A program made the translations under genes and the position numbers. Positions 7,054 to 14,946 of a stretch of 39,680 bases of DNA are shown one piece after another. The notes beneath the pieces are model-generated. The model was not told the origin of the DNA, ran no database searches, and saw only the letters and a list, made by a program, of their open reading frames with translations. This DNA is from Oscillospiraceae bacterium (GTDB taxonomy: Bacteria; Bacillota; Clostridia; Oscillospirales; Oscillospiraceae), in NCBI GenBank assembly GCA_017632035.1, contig JAGBSG010000004.1, forward strand, positions 1-39,680, read 5' to 3'. Every line of letters begins with the position of its first letter. The stretch's first letter is position 1.

Positions 7054-10000
7054 GGTGCTCCATCTCCTTTCCGATCTCTTCCCAGAAGCGCTGGGCGCTC
7101 ATAGCCTTATAATTTCTGCGGCCCTCCACATACACATAGTGGCACACCGCCTTGTAGGGGCAATAGGTACAGGCGTCATGGGCGCTGCCCCGGGTATAGG
7201 GATTGGGATCAACCTTGCCGGAAGCGATCTCATCGACCATGCTTCTCAGAAGCCGGAATATATAGTCCTTCAGCAATCTGAGCTGCTCAGGGTCCACCGT
7301 ATCGCCGGTGACAGTGCCGTCCTTCTTTCTGGTGCAGCTGAGCCGCTTGGGGCTACCCTCGGGCTCCATGGCATCCAGCACATCGTCATCCAGCAAAACA
7401 AGGCCCTTACGCTTCCAGTTCTTGCTTCGTTCCGTTTGGGCTGCCTCAACACTGAGCCTGCTGTCGGCATTGACCAACGGCGAACGGGCCGGAAAATATT
7501 GCACACCGGCAGGCACAGGCTTTTCGCCCAGCAGGGACTGACCGCCCTGCTCCAGAGCAAACAAATACAAAAGCATCTGCAGGCCCAGGCCGTTAAACAC
7601 ATCGCAATAATCAAAATCCTTCCGGCCTGTTTTGTAGTCAACCACCCGGAAGTAATTCCGCTGGCCCTTCTTCCAAGCATCCACCCGGTCTACAAAGCCC
7701 CGGAGCTGGGCATCCATCCTACCACCGGGGATCTCGATAGCCTCCATTTGCGCACCGTCGCCAAAGGCCACCTCAAAATCCACAGGGTCGAACAGCGAAG
7801 TACTCAGCTCCTGCCACAGCTCTGCCACGATCATCTCCAGCTCCCGGATGTTCCTCTGGAACAGGTATGCCGCACGCTGAGAATCCAGCTGACTGAATCG
7901 CTGGGCAGCATAGGTCTGGGAATATGCCAGGGCGATCTGCATGGTTTTTTCCAGAGATACCTGATGGAAGCCCCCCAGAGCCATGACCTGGGCAGCGGTA
8001 TGCTCCAGCACCGCATGGACATAGGTGCCGAACTCCGCAGGATCTACGGAAGCTTCCTTACATTCCTTGGCCCGGAGACCGTATTTCAGGAAATAGGCCA
8101 GCCTGCACTCCGCCTGACGGTCTACCTGGGAGGCAGACAGGCGGAGTTTCTTTCCATAAAGCTTACGGATATTCTCCGGATCGACCGCACCCAGCCCGTA
8201 GGCTCTGCGGCTGCACACCCGGCGGTATTCCTCCCCAACACCCAGAGACTGGGCTGCCGAAGTATCCTGGAATTGGGCAAGATAAGCAGCGGCATCCAGC
8301 GCATCGGCAGAAACAAAGGTACTGCCGGATACGGTCTTCTCTTCGCCGGCCAGTGTCGCAAGACGGCGATAAACATAAGAGGGCTGACCTGCTCCGCAAC
8401 AGACCGTCACCGTTTCCCGAGCACCGCAGAATACGCCGTATATCTCAGAAAATTCTGCCTGCAGGCCGTCCATGCTGCCACCGGTCAGGGGCACACCCAG
8501 ATCCCGAAGAGCGACCCGCTCCTGATCTGTCAGGATACCGCCACTGCCGCAATAGCCCGGCAACAGCCCTTCCTGGGCGCCCAGGATGATCAGATGTGAG
8601 ACCTCCTGGCATCGCATGGCACTGACAGGTCCCACCGTCACGGCATCCAGCACCGGCGGGATCGTGCCCACATCGTATTGGCTTAATAGCAGGGCAAACA
8701 GTCTGGTAAAGGTCTCCGCATCCCAGGCTGTCTCACCCAGTACATCGTAAAGCTGCTCCAAAGCCCCGATGAGGATCTCCCAGAGCTGATTCAGGATCTG
8801 TGCGCTGCGGTTGTCACCGGCAGCATCCATTTCATCCGCCAGAGCACGCAAATGCTCTTCAAGGCCAATATCCTCAAAAAATACACACAGGGCGCTGACC
8901 TGATCCTTCAGCCGTTTGGCATTGCGGAAGCCCTCACGCAGTCGGAACAGAGGCTCTAAAGCCAGACAGCGCGCTTCATTCAACATATTTAATCGCTTAC
9001 GGGATTCCTCGTCCCACTGACCGTCCAGCCCGTCAGGATGATACTCCCAGGACTGCTGCCAGCGGCTGCCCTGGATCCCCCAGAGGATGGCGTAGTTTTC
9101 CAGCAGGTCGCTGGTATCCAACTCCAACGGAGACAAGGAGGATTTGAGGTAGCGCATCACATCCTGCCGGTCAAAGCCCCCCAGGGCGGCATCCATGGCA
9201 GAAAGCACTGTACTGACAACGGACTTCTGGAGGATATCCTCTGTGCCGGACTGGTAGAGTGGGATCTTGCAGCGATTAAAGATCAACTGGATCGTGTTGT
9301 GATAGGTGAGCGGATCGGTGCATACAACGGCGATCTGCCGGTAACGGCAGCCGCTGTGCACCAGCTGCTGCACCCGCTGGGCCGCGATCTGGCACTGCTG
9401 ATGCACAGAATCCGCCCGGTACAGCTGCAATCTTTCCGCGAGGTCAGGGCTACTTGTCAGTTCTCCCTGGAATAGCCCTTCCCGAACGGGGCGCAGCGCC
9501 TCACAGCCCCCTGCAACGGTGCGGATGTTCACAGGAACGCCTGCTCTTTGGGCGCAACGGATCAGCTGCTGGGCCGTATCTGCCGCCTTTTCAAAGGCGA
9601 GCAGATGACTCCCGGGCGCATCACAGTTCAGGCTTACGGTAACATTGGGCGACACCTGGATCAAATGCTCCAAAATAGCAAAATGCTGCCGGGTAAGATC
9701 CGGAAAACCGTCTATGTAGAACACATGCCGCTGTCCAAAATCACTGTCACACAGCTGCTCCAGCAGCCAGGTCATCTGATCTCTCGGGTCACGCTTGCCT
9801 CTTTGACAAAGGCTGTCGTAGGCCTCCAAAAGCAAGGACAGCTCTTCCAGCTTCTGGGCAAAGCTGCCCTCCGTCTGTTTTGAAGCGGCCTTCAGATCGG
9901 CGGCACTGATGCAGCAGCGCTTAAATTCATCCACCGCATCTACAAGGCCGGTCAAAAACTCCGGCTTGGTTTCCACTGCGGCGTAGGCCTTCAGCTTACT

Positions 10001-10303
10001 GTGCAGCTGCCGGGCGGCTGCTGCCATCGCAACCACACGGCCGCCGTCATCCAGGCACTCCTGGGCCGCAAAGCCCACACTGTCCGCAACCCGGCGGGCC
10101 AGACGGGTAAAGGAAAGGACCTCCGCGTATCGGCTGGCAGTATCCCCTGCAGCGGCGCAGAGCCGGCGCTCCATATCATGGCTGATCAGCTCCGGCACCA
10201 TCAGGATCCGGTTTCCAAGACCCTGACGCACATCCTGGGCTGCCAGGTGCAGTATCTCATTTCTGTTGGCAACCCAATCCTTGCCAAGCAACAGATTCAG
10301 CAT
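7046..10303 (-). CDS. addB: ATP-dependent helicase/deoxyribonuclease subunit B
   Basis: 1085 residues, slightly shorter than Bacillus AddB (about 1166). The nuclease half is intact: FGTYVHAVLEH near 757 and VVDYKTGRK near 888. The Fe-S cluster cysteines are present: one in AECRLAYF near 732 and three in ACTYCPYKAVC near 1042-1055. Odd: the family Walker A at the N-terminus (GRxGSGKT) is absent. The aligned start reads LLLGKDWVANRNEI, so ATP binding by AddB is probably lost. The start at 10303 follows AAAGGATGGCGG. It is first in a coupled pair with addA (8-nt overlap) and lies 68 nt after spoIIR on the same strand. Confidence 0.93.
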   Translation of the reverse strand: MLNLLLGKDWVANRNEILHLAAQDVRQGLGNRILMVPELISHDMERRLCAAAGDTASRYAEVLSFTRLARRVADSVGFAAQECLDDGGRVVAMAAAARQLHSKLKAYAAVETKPEFLTGLVDAVDEFKRCCISAADLKAASKQTEGSFAQKLEELSLLLEAYDSLCQRGKRDPRDQMTWLLEQLCDSDFGQRHVFYIDGFPDLTRQHFAILEHLIQVSPNVTVSLNCDAPGSHLLAFEKAADTAQQLIRCAQRAGVPVNIRTVAGGCEALRPVREGLFQGELTSSPDLAERLQLYRADSVHQQCQIAAQRVQQLVHSGCRYRQIAVVCTDPLTYHNTIQLIFNRCKIPLYQSGTEDILQKSVVSTVLSAMDAALGGFDRQDVMRYLKSSLSPLELDTSDLLENYAILWGIQGSRWQQSWEYHPDGLDGQWDEESRKRLNMLNEARCLALEPLFRLREGFRNAKRLKDQVSALCVFFEDIGLEEHLRALADEMDAAGDNRSAQILNQLWEILIGALEQLYDVLGETAWDAETFTRLFALLLSQYDVGTIPPVLDAVTVGPVSAMRCQEVSHLIILGAQEGLLPGYCGSGGILTDQERVALRDLGVPLTGGSMDGLQAEFSEIYGVFCGARETVTVCCGAGQPSYVYRRLATLAGEEKTVSGSTFVSADALDAAAYLAQFQDTSAAQSLGVGEEYRRVCSRRAYGLGAVDPENIRKLYGKKLRLSASQVDRQAECRLAYFLKYGLRAKECKEASVDPAEFGTYVHAVLEHTAAQVMALGGFHQVSLEKTMQIALAYSQTYAAQRFSQLDSQRAAYLFQRNIRELEMIVAELWQELSTSLFDPVDFEVAFGDGAQMEAIEIPGGRMDAQLRGFVDRVDAWKKGQRNYFRVVDYKTGRKDFDYCDVFNGLGLQMLLYLFALEQGGQSLLGEKPVPAGVQYFPARSPLVNADSRLSVEAAQTERSKNWKRKGLVLLDDDVLDAMEPEGSPKRLSCTRKKDGTVTGDTVDPEQLRLLKDYIFRLLRSMVDEIASGKVDPNPYTRGSAHDACTYCPYKAVCHYVYVEGRRNYKAMSAQRFWEEIGKEMEHRG

Positions 10304-10371
10304 GATACCGCCATCCTTTCGTCATTTTTGCTTATAATATCACACTTTCCCGGGGATTTACAGTAGTTAGA

Positions 10372-10983
10372 TCATCCAAAGTGAAATAAATTTTCCAGCC
10401 TTCCAAGGCAGTCCAGAAAAAAGAAGGATATTTCATAGCCATCATCGCCTGCCAGGGTATGGGACAGCTCGTCTGAAAAACCGGCGCCGGCAGCTGTATG
10501 GGCAAAGCTTTCGGCGGCTGCGTTCACGCACAGGGACGGGAACACGACACACCACCAGTTTTGGCCTTCTCCCGGCCCTATAGTCACACGCAGGGACTCA
10601 TAAACACCGGAGGGCAGAGAAAAGGTATCATAGTGGCGCACAGGAAATTCCTCTTCACAGAGCGTCACCTTTGCCGTATCCCAGCTGCCCGCTTCCCGAA
10701 GGGTCTGGTTGGCCACAGTTTCCAGCTGGGCCAGGTTATCACCCAAATACACCTTGGCAGCCTGTGCGTCAGGCAACTGCTCCAGCTGGGGCTGTAGGTA
10801 CTGAATGATCGCGTCACGAACCAGAAGCTTAGTGCTCTGGTCATCTGCGCTGTCAGATGCCGCTACCACATGGAGGCGGATCAGGTCCGTACGCAGAGTC
10901 TCCTTTTGGGCTATTAACATACCCACAGCTCCACAGCACAGCACAAGAGCCGTTACTGCCGCAAATTCCATAAGTTTTTTCAT
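10372..10983 (-). CDS. spoIIR: Stage II sporulation protein R
   Basis: 203 residues. The ATG at 10983 is chosen because AGGCGG lies just upstream; a GTG at 10992 would overlap that site. SpoIIR is made in the forespore, secreted into the intermembrane space and signals through SpoIIGA to start pro-sigma-E processing in the mother cell. It has an N-terminal signal/anchor (KKLMEFAAVTALVLCCGAVG), then IRLHVVAASDSADDQ, VRDAI, FPVRHYDTFSLPSGVYESLRV and GPGEGQNWWCVVFPSLC, all hallmark SpoIIR blocks. It follows ispE by 55 nt, with an inverted repeat in the gap. Confidence 0.95.
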   Translation of the reverse strand: MKKLMEFAAVTALVLCCGAVGMLIAQKETLRTDLIRLHVVAASDSADDQSTKLLVRDAIIQYLQPQLEQLPDAQAAKVYLGDNLAQLETVANQTLREAGSWDTAKVTLCEEEFPVRHYDTFSLPSGVYESLRVTIGPGEGQNWWCVVFPSLCVNAAAESFAHTAAGAGFSDELSHTLAGDDGYEISFFFLDCLGRLENLFHFG

Positions 10984-10995
10984 AAAAAACACCGC

Positions 10996-11022
10996 CTATA
11001 CTAAGTAATACACTCAGTATAG
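10996..11022. repeat. Inverted repeat upstream of spoIIR
   Basis: CTATACTAAGT (10996-11006) and ACTCAGTATAG (11012-11022) form an 11-bp inverted repeat with one mismatch (a G-U pair in minus-strand RNA) and a 5-nt loop, 13 nt before the spoIIR start. It could be an operator, a weak terminator for ispE or an mRNA stem next to the ribosome site. No U-run follows. Confidence 0.5.
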
Positions 11023-11038
11023 ACGGGTTTCGGTAGAA

Positions 11039-11896
11039 TTATACAGGTTTGGCAATAAACACCTGGGGATAGTTCTCCTTCAGCATATTGCAGATCACGG
11101 CAGCGTACTCAAAGCTGGGAACGATGGCGAATACCGCCGAACCGGAGCCAGTCATCTGCTGGGCCACAGAGCCGTAGCTGTTGAAGATGGATTTGATATA
11201 ATTCAGCTCCAGATGCTCTTCGGTCACGATGGGATCAAAGACATTATAAATGTTCTCACAGATTTTACCCAGGTCGCCGGCAAGTATGGCACTCTCCATT
11301 GCCTGGTGGTCAGGCCGCCTGGGGATCTGCTTCTCGTCGATCTTACGGTACAGCTCCGGTGTGGATACGGAAAAGTCCGGCTTGCAGATCACAAAGAAGC
11401 AATCGGGCAGCCCGGGAAGACTGCGCAGTCGCTCTCCCCTGCCTTCAACCATGGCAGTTCCGCAAAGGGTGCAGAAAGGCACATCGCTGCCCACCTGTGC
11501 GCCCAGCTCCGCGAGGGCCAGAATGGAAAGGGGGTCGCCGTAATGCCGGTTGAGAGCCCGGAGCACCGCAGCCGCGTCCGCGCTGCCGCCGCCCATGCCT
11601 GCCTGGGCAGGGATCCGCTTGGTAATGCGGATCGCAAGGCCGTCGGGATCCTCGCCGATGGCATCCAGATATACCTTAGCAGCCTTCCAGGCCAAATTCC
11701 GCTCATCGGCAGGAATGCCCTCCAGGGTGCACGACAGGGTCCAGGGCTTACCTGTACCCACATCGATCTGCACATCATCCCGGACAGACACGGTCTGCAT
11801 CACGCTTTTCAGGTCGTGGTAGCCATCGTCACGCTTGCCCAGCACATCCAAGGTCAGGTTCAGCTTGGCAAAAGCGCCTTCATACAAGGTTGTCAT
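11039..11896 (-). CDS. ispE: 4-diphosphocytidyl-2-C-methyl-D-erythritol kinase
   Basis: 285 residues, normal for IspE. It phosphorylates CDP-ME at the 2-OH in the MEP route to isoprenoids (cytosolic GHMP kinase). AFAKLNLTLDVLGKRDDGYH at the N-terminus carries the substrate-binding Lys and Tyr-His. IPAQAGMGGGSADAAA near 90-105 is the GHMP ATP loop. The late TGSGSAVFAI is motif 3. The start ATG at 11896 overlaps the stop of the DUF1015 gene as ATGA, so it is translationally coupled to it. Confidence 0.96.
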   Translation of the reverse strand: MTTLYEGAFAKLNLTLDVLGKRDDGYHDLKSVMQTVSVRDDVQIDVGTGKPWTLSCTLEGIPADERNLAWKAAKVYLDAIGEDPDGLAIRITKRIPAQAGMGGGSADAAAVLRALNRHYGDPLSILALAELGAQVGSDVPFCTLCGTAMVEGRGERLRSLPGLPDCFFVICKPDFSVSTPELYRKIDEKQIPRRPDHQAMESAILAGDLGKICENIYNVFDPIVTEEHLELNYIKSIFNSYGSVAQQMTGSGSAVFAIVPSFEYAAVICNMLKENYPQVFIAKPV

Positions 11897-13107
11897 CTGA
11901 TCTTACGCCCCTCCAGATAGTATCGTTTCTCCTGGGCGTGGCCCATAGAGAAGGTCTTTCTGGGCAGCACGCCGGTCTGGCTCATAGAACCAAACAGCTG
12001 GTCCTTACCGATGGCAGGCAGCAGGAAGCCCAGGGCATTTTCCTTCTGGGACAGAGCTATCAGGGTATCATCATCGTGGATATAGTCGATCTGACCGGGG
12101 TTGGACTTCAGGTATTCATCCAGCAGGGTCTGCAGTGCGGAAATGGGCAGCTCACCGGGGCGGCTGTCGATCAGCATGGTGCCGGTGCCTTCCTTGGTCA
12201 CATACTGAATGGGCATATTGGGTGCCTTGCACAGGGCCTCAAGGCCCTCGATCACAGCATCCGCATCCACGCCGGTAAGGATCCGGTGGATGGGCTCAAA
12301 CTGGATGGCGGGAGAGTGGATATTCTCCAGCTCGACCAGAGCGTATCTGGACAGCAGCGCTGCGCCGGGATTCTCGGCCTTCTGGGCCTCGTAGCACAGC
12401 TTGGCGGCTGCCAGGGAGTGGTTGCCGTCACCAACAGCCAGCACCACAGGTGTCTCGGCTCTGGAGTCGCAATCCTTCCGGTACACGGCATAGCGCACAT
12501 CAAAGGCCTGGGCCTGCTCACCGGATACCAGGTAGCCGGTAATGTGACCGCCGCCTTCCATCAGATCGAAATTATACACCACAGGCAGTGCAGCCTTCAT
12601 CTGTGCAAAGGGCTCGATGAGCTGCTTGGCAGAGTCATCACAAAGCATCAGCACATGGGGGAATTCGATGGGCGCACCCTGGCGGATCCGCTGTCTGGCA
12701 GGCAGGCGCTCCAGCACCGTACGCTCGGTAGCACGGATGGCAGAGGTAGAGTCGCTGTTATAGTCATAATGCTCCAGGTCTACCATGCCCACCAAACCGG
12801 CACGGATCGTGCCGTCCAGCTGGGTGCGCTCTACATAGATATAGCTATCGGGACAGGTGGCAAACACGCCCCGGTCCAGATACTGCTGCATAGTAGTGTT
12901 GATCTTCTTCACAGCGGCAGCCTCGTCACCCTCCAGCTCTGCCTCGGGCAGGATCATATGGATGGTAGAAGGCGCATCGCCGGCAAAGGCTCTGACACGC
13001 TTCCAGTATTCCGGCTCAGAGGTGAACTGGTCACAGGCGATCACCGCCCACCGTGCCCAGTCCGCATCCTTGGGCAGCAAAATATTTGCAGATCTAAATT
13101 CATTCAT
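11893..13107 (-). CDS. DUF1015 family protein
   Basis: 404 residues. It matches the DUF1015 pattern: FRSANILLPKD..RWAVIACDQFTSEPEYWKRV at the N-terminus, VLAVGDGNHSLAAAKLCYE near 210, and a C-terminal SMGHAQEKRYYLEGRKI. The family is common in clostridia, often beside serine-biosynthesis genes, but has no established activity. Here it leads the strand run into ispE with a 4-nt ATGA overlap. The repeated GDGNHS and CDD elements look like a binding or catalytic site, but I cannot assign a reaction. The start is supported by AAAGG about 13 nt upstream. Confidence 0.88.
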   Translation of the reverse strand: MNEFRSANILLPKDADWARWAVIACDQFTSEPEYWKRVRAFAGDAPSTIHMILPEAELEGDEAAAVKKINTTMQQYLDRGVFATCPDSYIYVERTQLDGTIRAGLVGMVDLEHYDYNSDSTSAIRATERTVLERLPARQRIRQGAPIEFPHVLMLCDDSAKQLIEPFAQMKAALPVVYNFDLMEGGGHITGYLVSGEQAQAFDVRYAVYRKDCDSRAETPVVLAVGDGNHSLAAAKLCYEAQKAENPGAALLSRYALVELENIHSPAIQFEPIHRILTGVDADAVIEGLEALCKAPNMPIQYVTKEGTGTMLIDSRPGELPISALQTLLDEYLKSNPGQIDYIHDDDTLIALSQKENALGFLLPAIGKDQLFGSMSQTGVLPRKTFSMGHAQEKRYYLEGRKIR

Positions 13108-13126
13108 TATGGGTCAACCTTTCTGT

Positions 13127-13155
13127 TTGCTTGATTCTTGATTAAAATGTATAAT
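13127..13155 (+). promoter_or_regulatory. Promoter of the DUF378 gene
   Basis: TTGCTT (13127-13132), 17 nt, TATAAT (13150-13155): a strong sigma-A match about 55 nt before the start at 13211. Confidence 0.6.
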
Positions 13156-13210
13156 TTTGCAGACTCCGGGGAATCTACACATAGCCAAGAAAATGAATGG
13201 AGGTAACATC

Positions 13211-13414
13211 ATGGATACACTGGCACTGATCCTTTCGATCATCGGCAGCCTGAACTGGGGCCTTGTGGGCATCTTTCAGTTCGATCTGGTAGCCTGGCTG
13301 TTTGGCGGACAGGGTTCTGTCATCAGCAGGATCGTTTATACTCTGGTCGGCCTGGCAGGCCTCTGGTGCATCACTTTGCTGTTTCGTAAGGGGAAGCACA
13401 TCGAAGGAGAATGA
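13211..13414 (+). CDS. DUF378 small membrane protein (YuzA-like)
   Basis: 67 residues. The start at 13211 is set by GGAGG (13199-13203); longer in-frame versions lack a ribosome site. It has two hydrophobic helices, and SIIGSLNWGLVGIFQFDLVAWLFG near the N-terminus is the DUF378 signature. It ends in a charged tail (RKGKHIEGE). The function is unknown. It is a single gene with its own promoter and terminator, divergent from DUF1015. Confidence 0.88.
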   Translation: MDTLALILSIIGSLNWGLVGIFQFDLVAWLFGGQGSVISRIVYTLVGLAGLWCITLLFRKGKHIEGE

Positions 13415-13425
13415 TCCTTCTCGAA

Positions 13426-13456
13426 AAGCGGCAACACCCATAAGGTGCTGCCGCTT
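13426..13456. terminator. Bidirectional hairpin between DUF378 and the zinc-ribbon gene
   Basis: AAGCGGCAACACC (13426-13438), a 5-nt loop, GGTGCTGCCGCTT (13444-13456): a 13-bp stem with one mismatch, followed by a T-rich GTTCATTTT. It lies between convergent genes and can serve both. Confidence 0.7.
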
Positions 13457-13464
13457 GTTCATTT

Positions 13465-14727
13465 TCAGGAAGCCTTTACATAAACGATACAGGCATAGGT
13501 CTGACCTTCATATTCCGTAGAGATGATGGTGTTGCCAACCGAAGCGCCTGTGATCTTATTGTTGGTAATGGTGCAAATGCCTTCTTTTGCAGCCTTCCAG
13601 GTGACGACCGCAGGTGTACCGGCAGCATCCTTCAGTGTAAGATTGAAGGACTCACCCACCTTGACCGTAACATCCGTATGGGAAATATTAACGGTGGCGT
13701 TATCCACTGTGGGCGCATCACCGCCTGTAGTCGCATCGTCCGAAGCGAAAACACAGCGAATGATGCAGCTGAACTTTCTGCCATTATATTCGGCGTGGAT
13801 CTTTGTTGTTCCCTCGCCCACAGCCGTGGCCACACCATCCTCGAAAGTAACGATCGTTTCATCGTCGGAGGTGAAAGTGATCAGCAACAGGCTGGTGGTA
13901 CCGCGGAACATATTCGAGCTCTCACCCTCTCTGTAGAAGGTAATATCATTACTTCTCAGCTTCCAGTCGTCAGCGTTGTCAGGTACATCGGGAGTCACAG
14001 GCTCATCGGGGGGCACAGGTGTATCCTCGATACAAACCACCTTAACGGTCTTGGTGACTTCGCCGCAGCGGACGGTGATCGTAACCTCACCGGCAACCAG
14101 TACCGTTACCTTACCCTGATCGGAGACAGTTGCAATCGCAGGATCGCTGGATTCATAGGTAAACAGATCCGTGGTGTTCTCAGGCGTTGCTGTTGCATTG
14201 ATAAGCCAGTAATCGCCAACCTTCAGGTCCGCGCTGTCCTCGGTGATGACAATATCGGTGCAGGGGATCTCGGGATTGCCAGTGTCCTCTGTAGAATCAT
14301 CCGAACCGGTAGTATCCGAAGCAGTGGTGGAGCTTGGCTCAGTCTGCTTGCCCGACTCACTGGGCAGGCCAAAGAAATTAATAATGATATATGCAAGCAC
14401 TGCCGCAATGGCGAGCAGCAAAAGCACCAGCGCGATCACCAATCCACGGTTGGACTGCTCTGTGACCTGCTGTGCATCATCCTCCTCATCTTCCCAGGGA
14501 TGCTGCTCCTTAGGCATTTCACGAAGGGGCTTCACATCTTTGTTGCGTTTGCGGACATTGGACTTGGAGAAACGGCCACCCTTTACAAAGGTATAACCAG
14601 TACCTTCAACGGATCCGTCAGTGGAGACAGCTTTGGCTGTTTCCGGTTTCGCACAGCCGCAAATCGGGCACTGGCTTGCGGTCTCCGGGTATGTGGTGCC
14701 GCAAACATCACAAATCACTTTGCTCAT
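13465..14727 (-). CDS. Zinc-ribbon / single-TM / bacterial Ig-like surface protein
   Basis: 420 residues. The start at 14727 has GGAGG about 6 nt upstream and opens with a zinc ribbon (CDVCGTTYPETASQCPICGC, two CxxC knuckles). A charged cytoplasmic linker rich in Lys/Arg then Glu/Asp follows. One transmembrane helix lies near 95-120 (GLVIALVLLLLAIAAVLAYI). After it come a Ser/Thr/Asp-rich stretch and about three BIG2-like Ig domains (for example VTVLVAGEVTITVRCG). The layout implies N-inside, C-outside. The gene is divergent from the kinase-like gene, which has the same inside-TM-outside plan with beta-sandwich ectodomains. A shared surface or signalling role is inference. Confidence 0.75.
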   Translation of the reverse strand: MSKVICDVCGTTYPETASQCPICGCAKPETAKAVSTDGSVEGTGYTFVKGGRFSKSNVRKRNKDVKPLREMPKEQHPWEDEEDDAQQVTEQSNRGLVIALVLLLLAIAAVLAYIIINFFGLPSESGKQTEPSSTTASDTTGSDDSTEDTGNPEIPCTDIVITEDSADLKVGDYWLINATATPENTTDLFTYESSDPAIATVSDQGKVTVLVAGEVTITVRCGEVTKTVKVVCIEDTPVPPDEPVTPDVPDNADDWKLRSNDITFYREGESSNMFRGTTSLLLITFTSDDETIVTFEDGVATAVGEGTTKIHAEYNGRKFSCIIRCVFASDDATTGGDAPTVDNATVNISHTDVTVKVGESFNLTLKDAAGTPAVVTWKAAKEGICTITNNKITGASVGNTIISTEYEGQTYACIVYVKAS

Positions 14728-14776
14728 TTTTATCCTCCATTCCGGCACACTGTGCACCGCGCTAAGTTATATTTGC

Positions 14777-14805
14777 ATTATAGCACTTCTTTCGCACAAA
14801 TACAA
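14777..14805 (-). promoter_or_regulatory. Promoter of the zinc-ribbon/Ig-like gene
   Basis: Minus strand: TTGTAT (14805-14800), 17 nt, TATAAT (14782-14777), about 50 nt before the start codon at 14727. The divergent kinase-like gene has a TATAAT at 14905-14910 but no good -35. Confidence 0.6.
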
Positions 14806-14946
14806 CCATAAATCTTTTAAACTGTGATGTTTCATGGCGACTGCCTCCAATGAATCTTCAATTTATAAAAAGTTTCTGCCGAAAGTTATTGCTTTTTTTC
14901 AAATTATAATTTATGATATATGTTGTTGAAAAAGGAGGCGATGGAT

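Noticed and set aside
6881..8599. A 572-codon plus-strand frame across the addB/addA junction
   Set aside because: It lies opposite two clear genes with intact motifs, has no ribosome site, and its product resembles no family.
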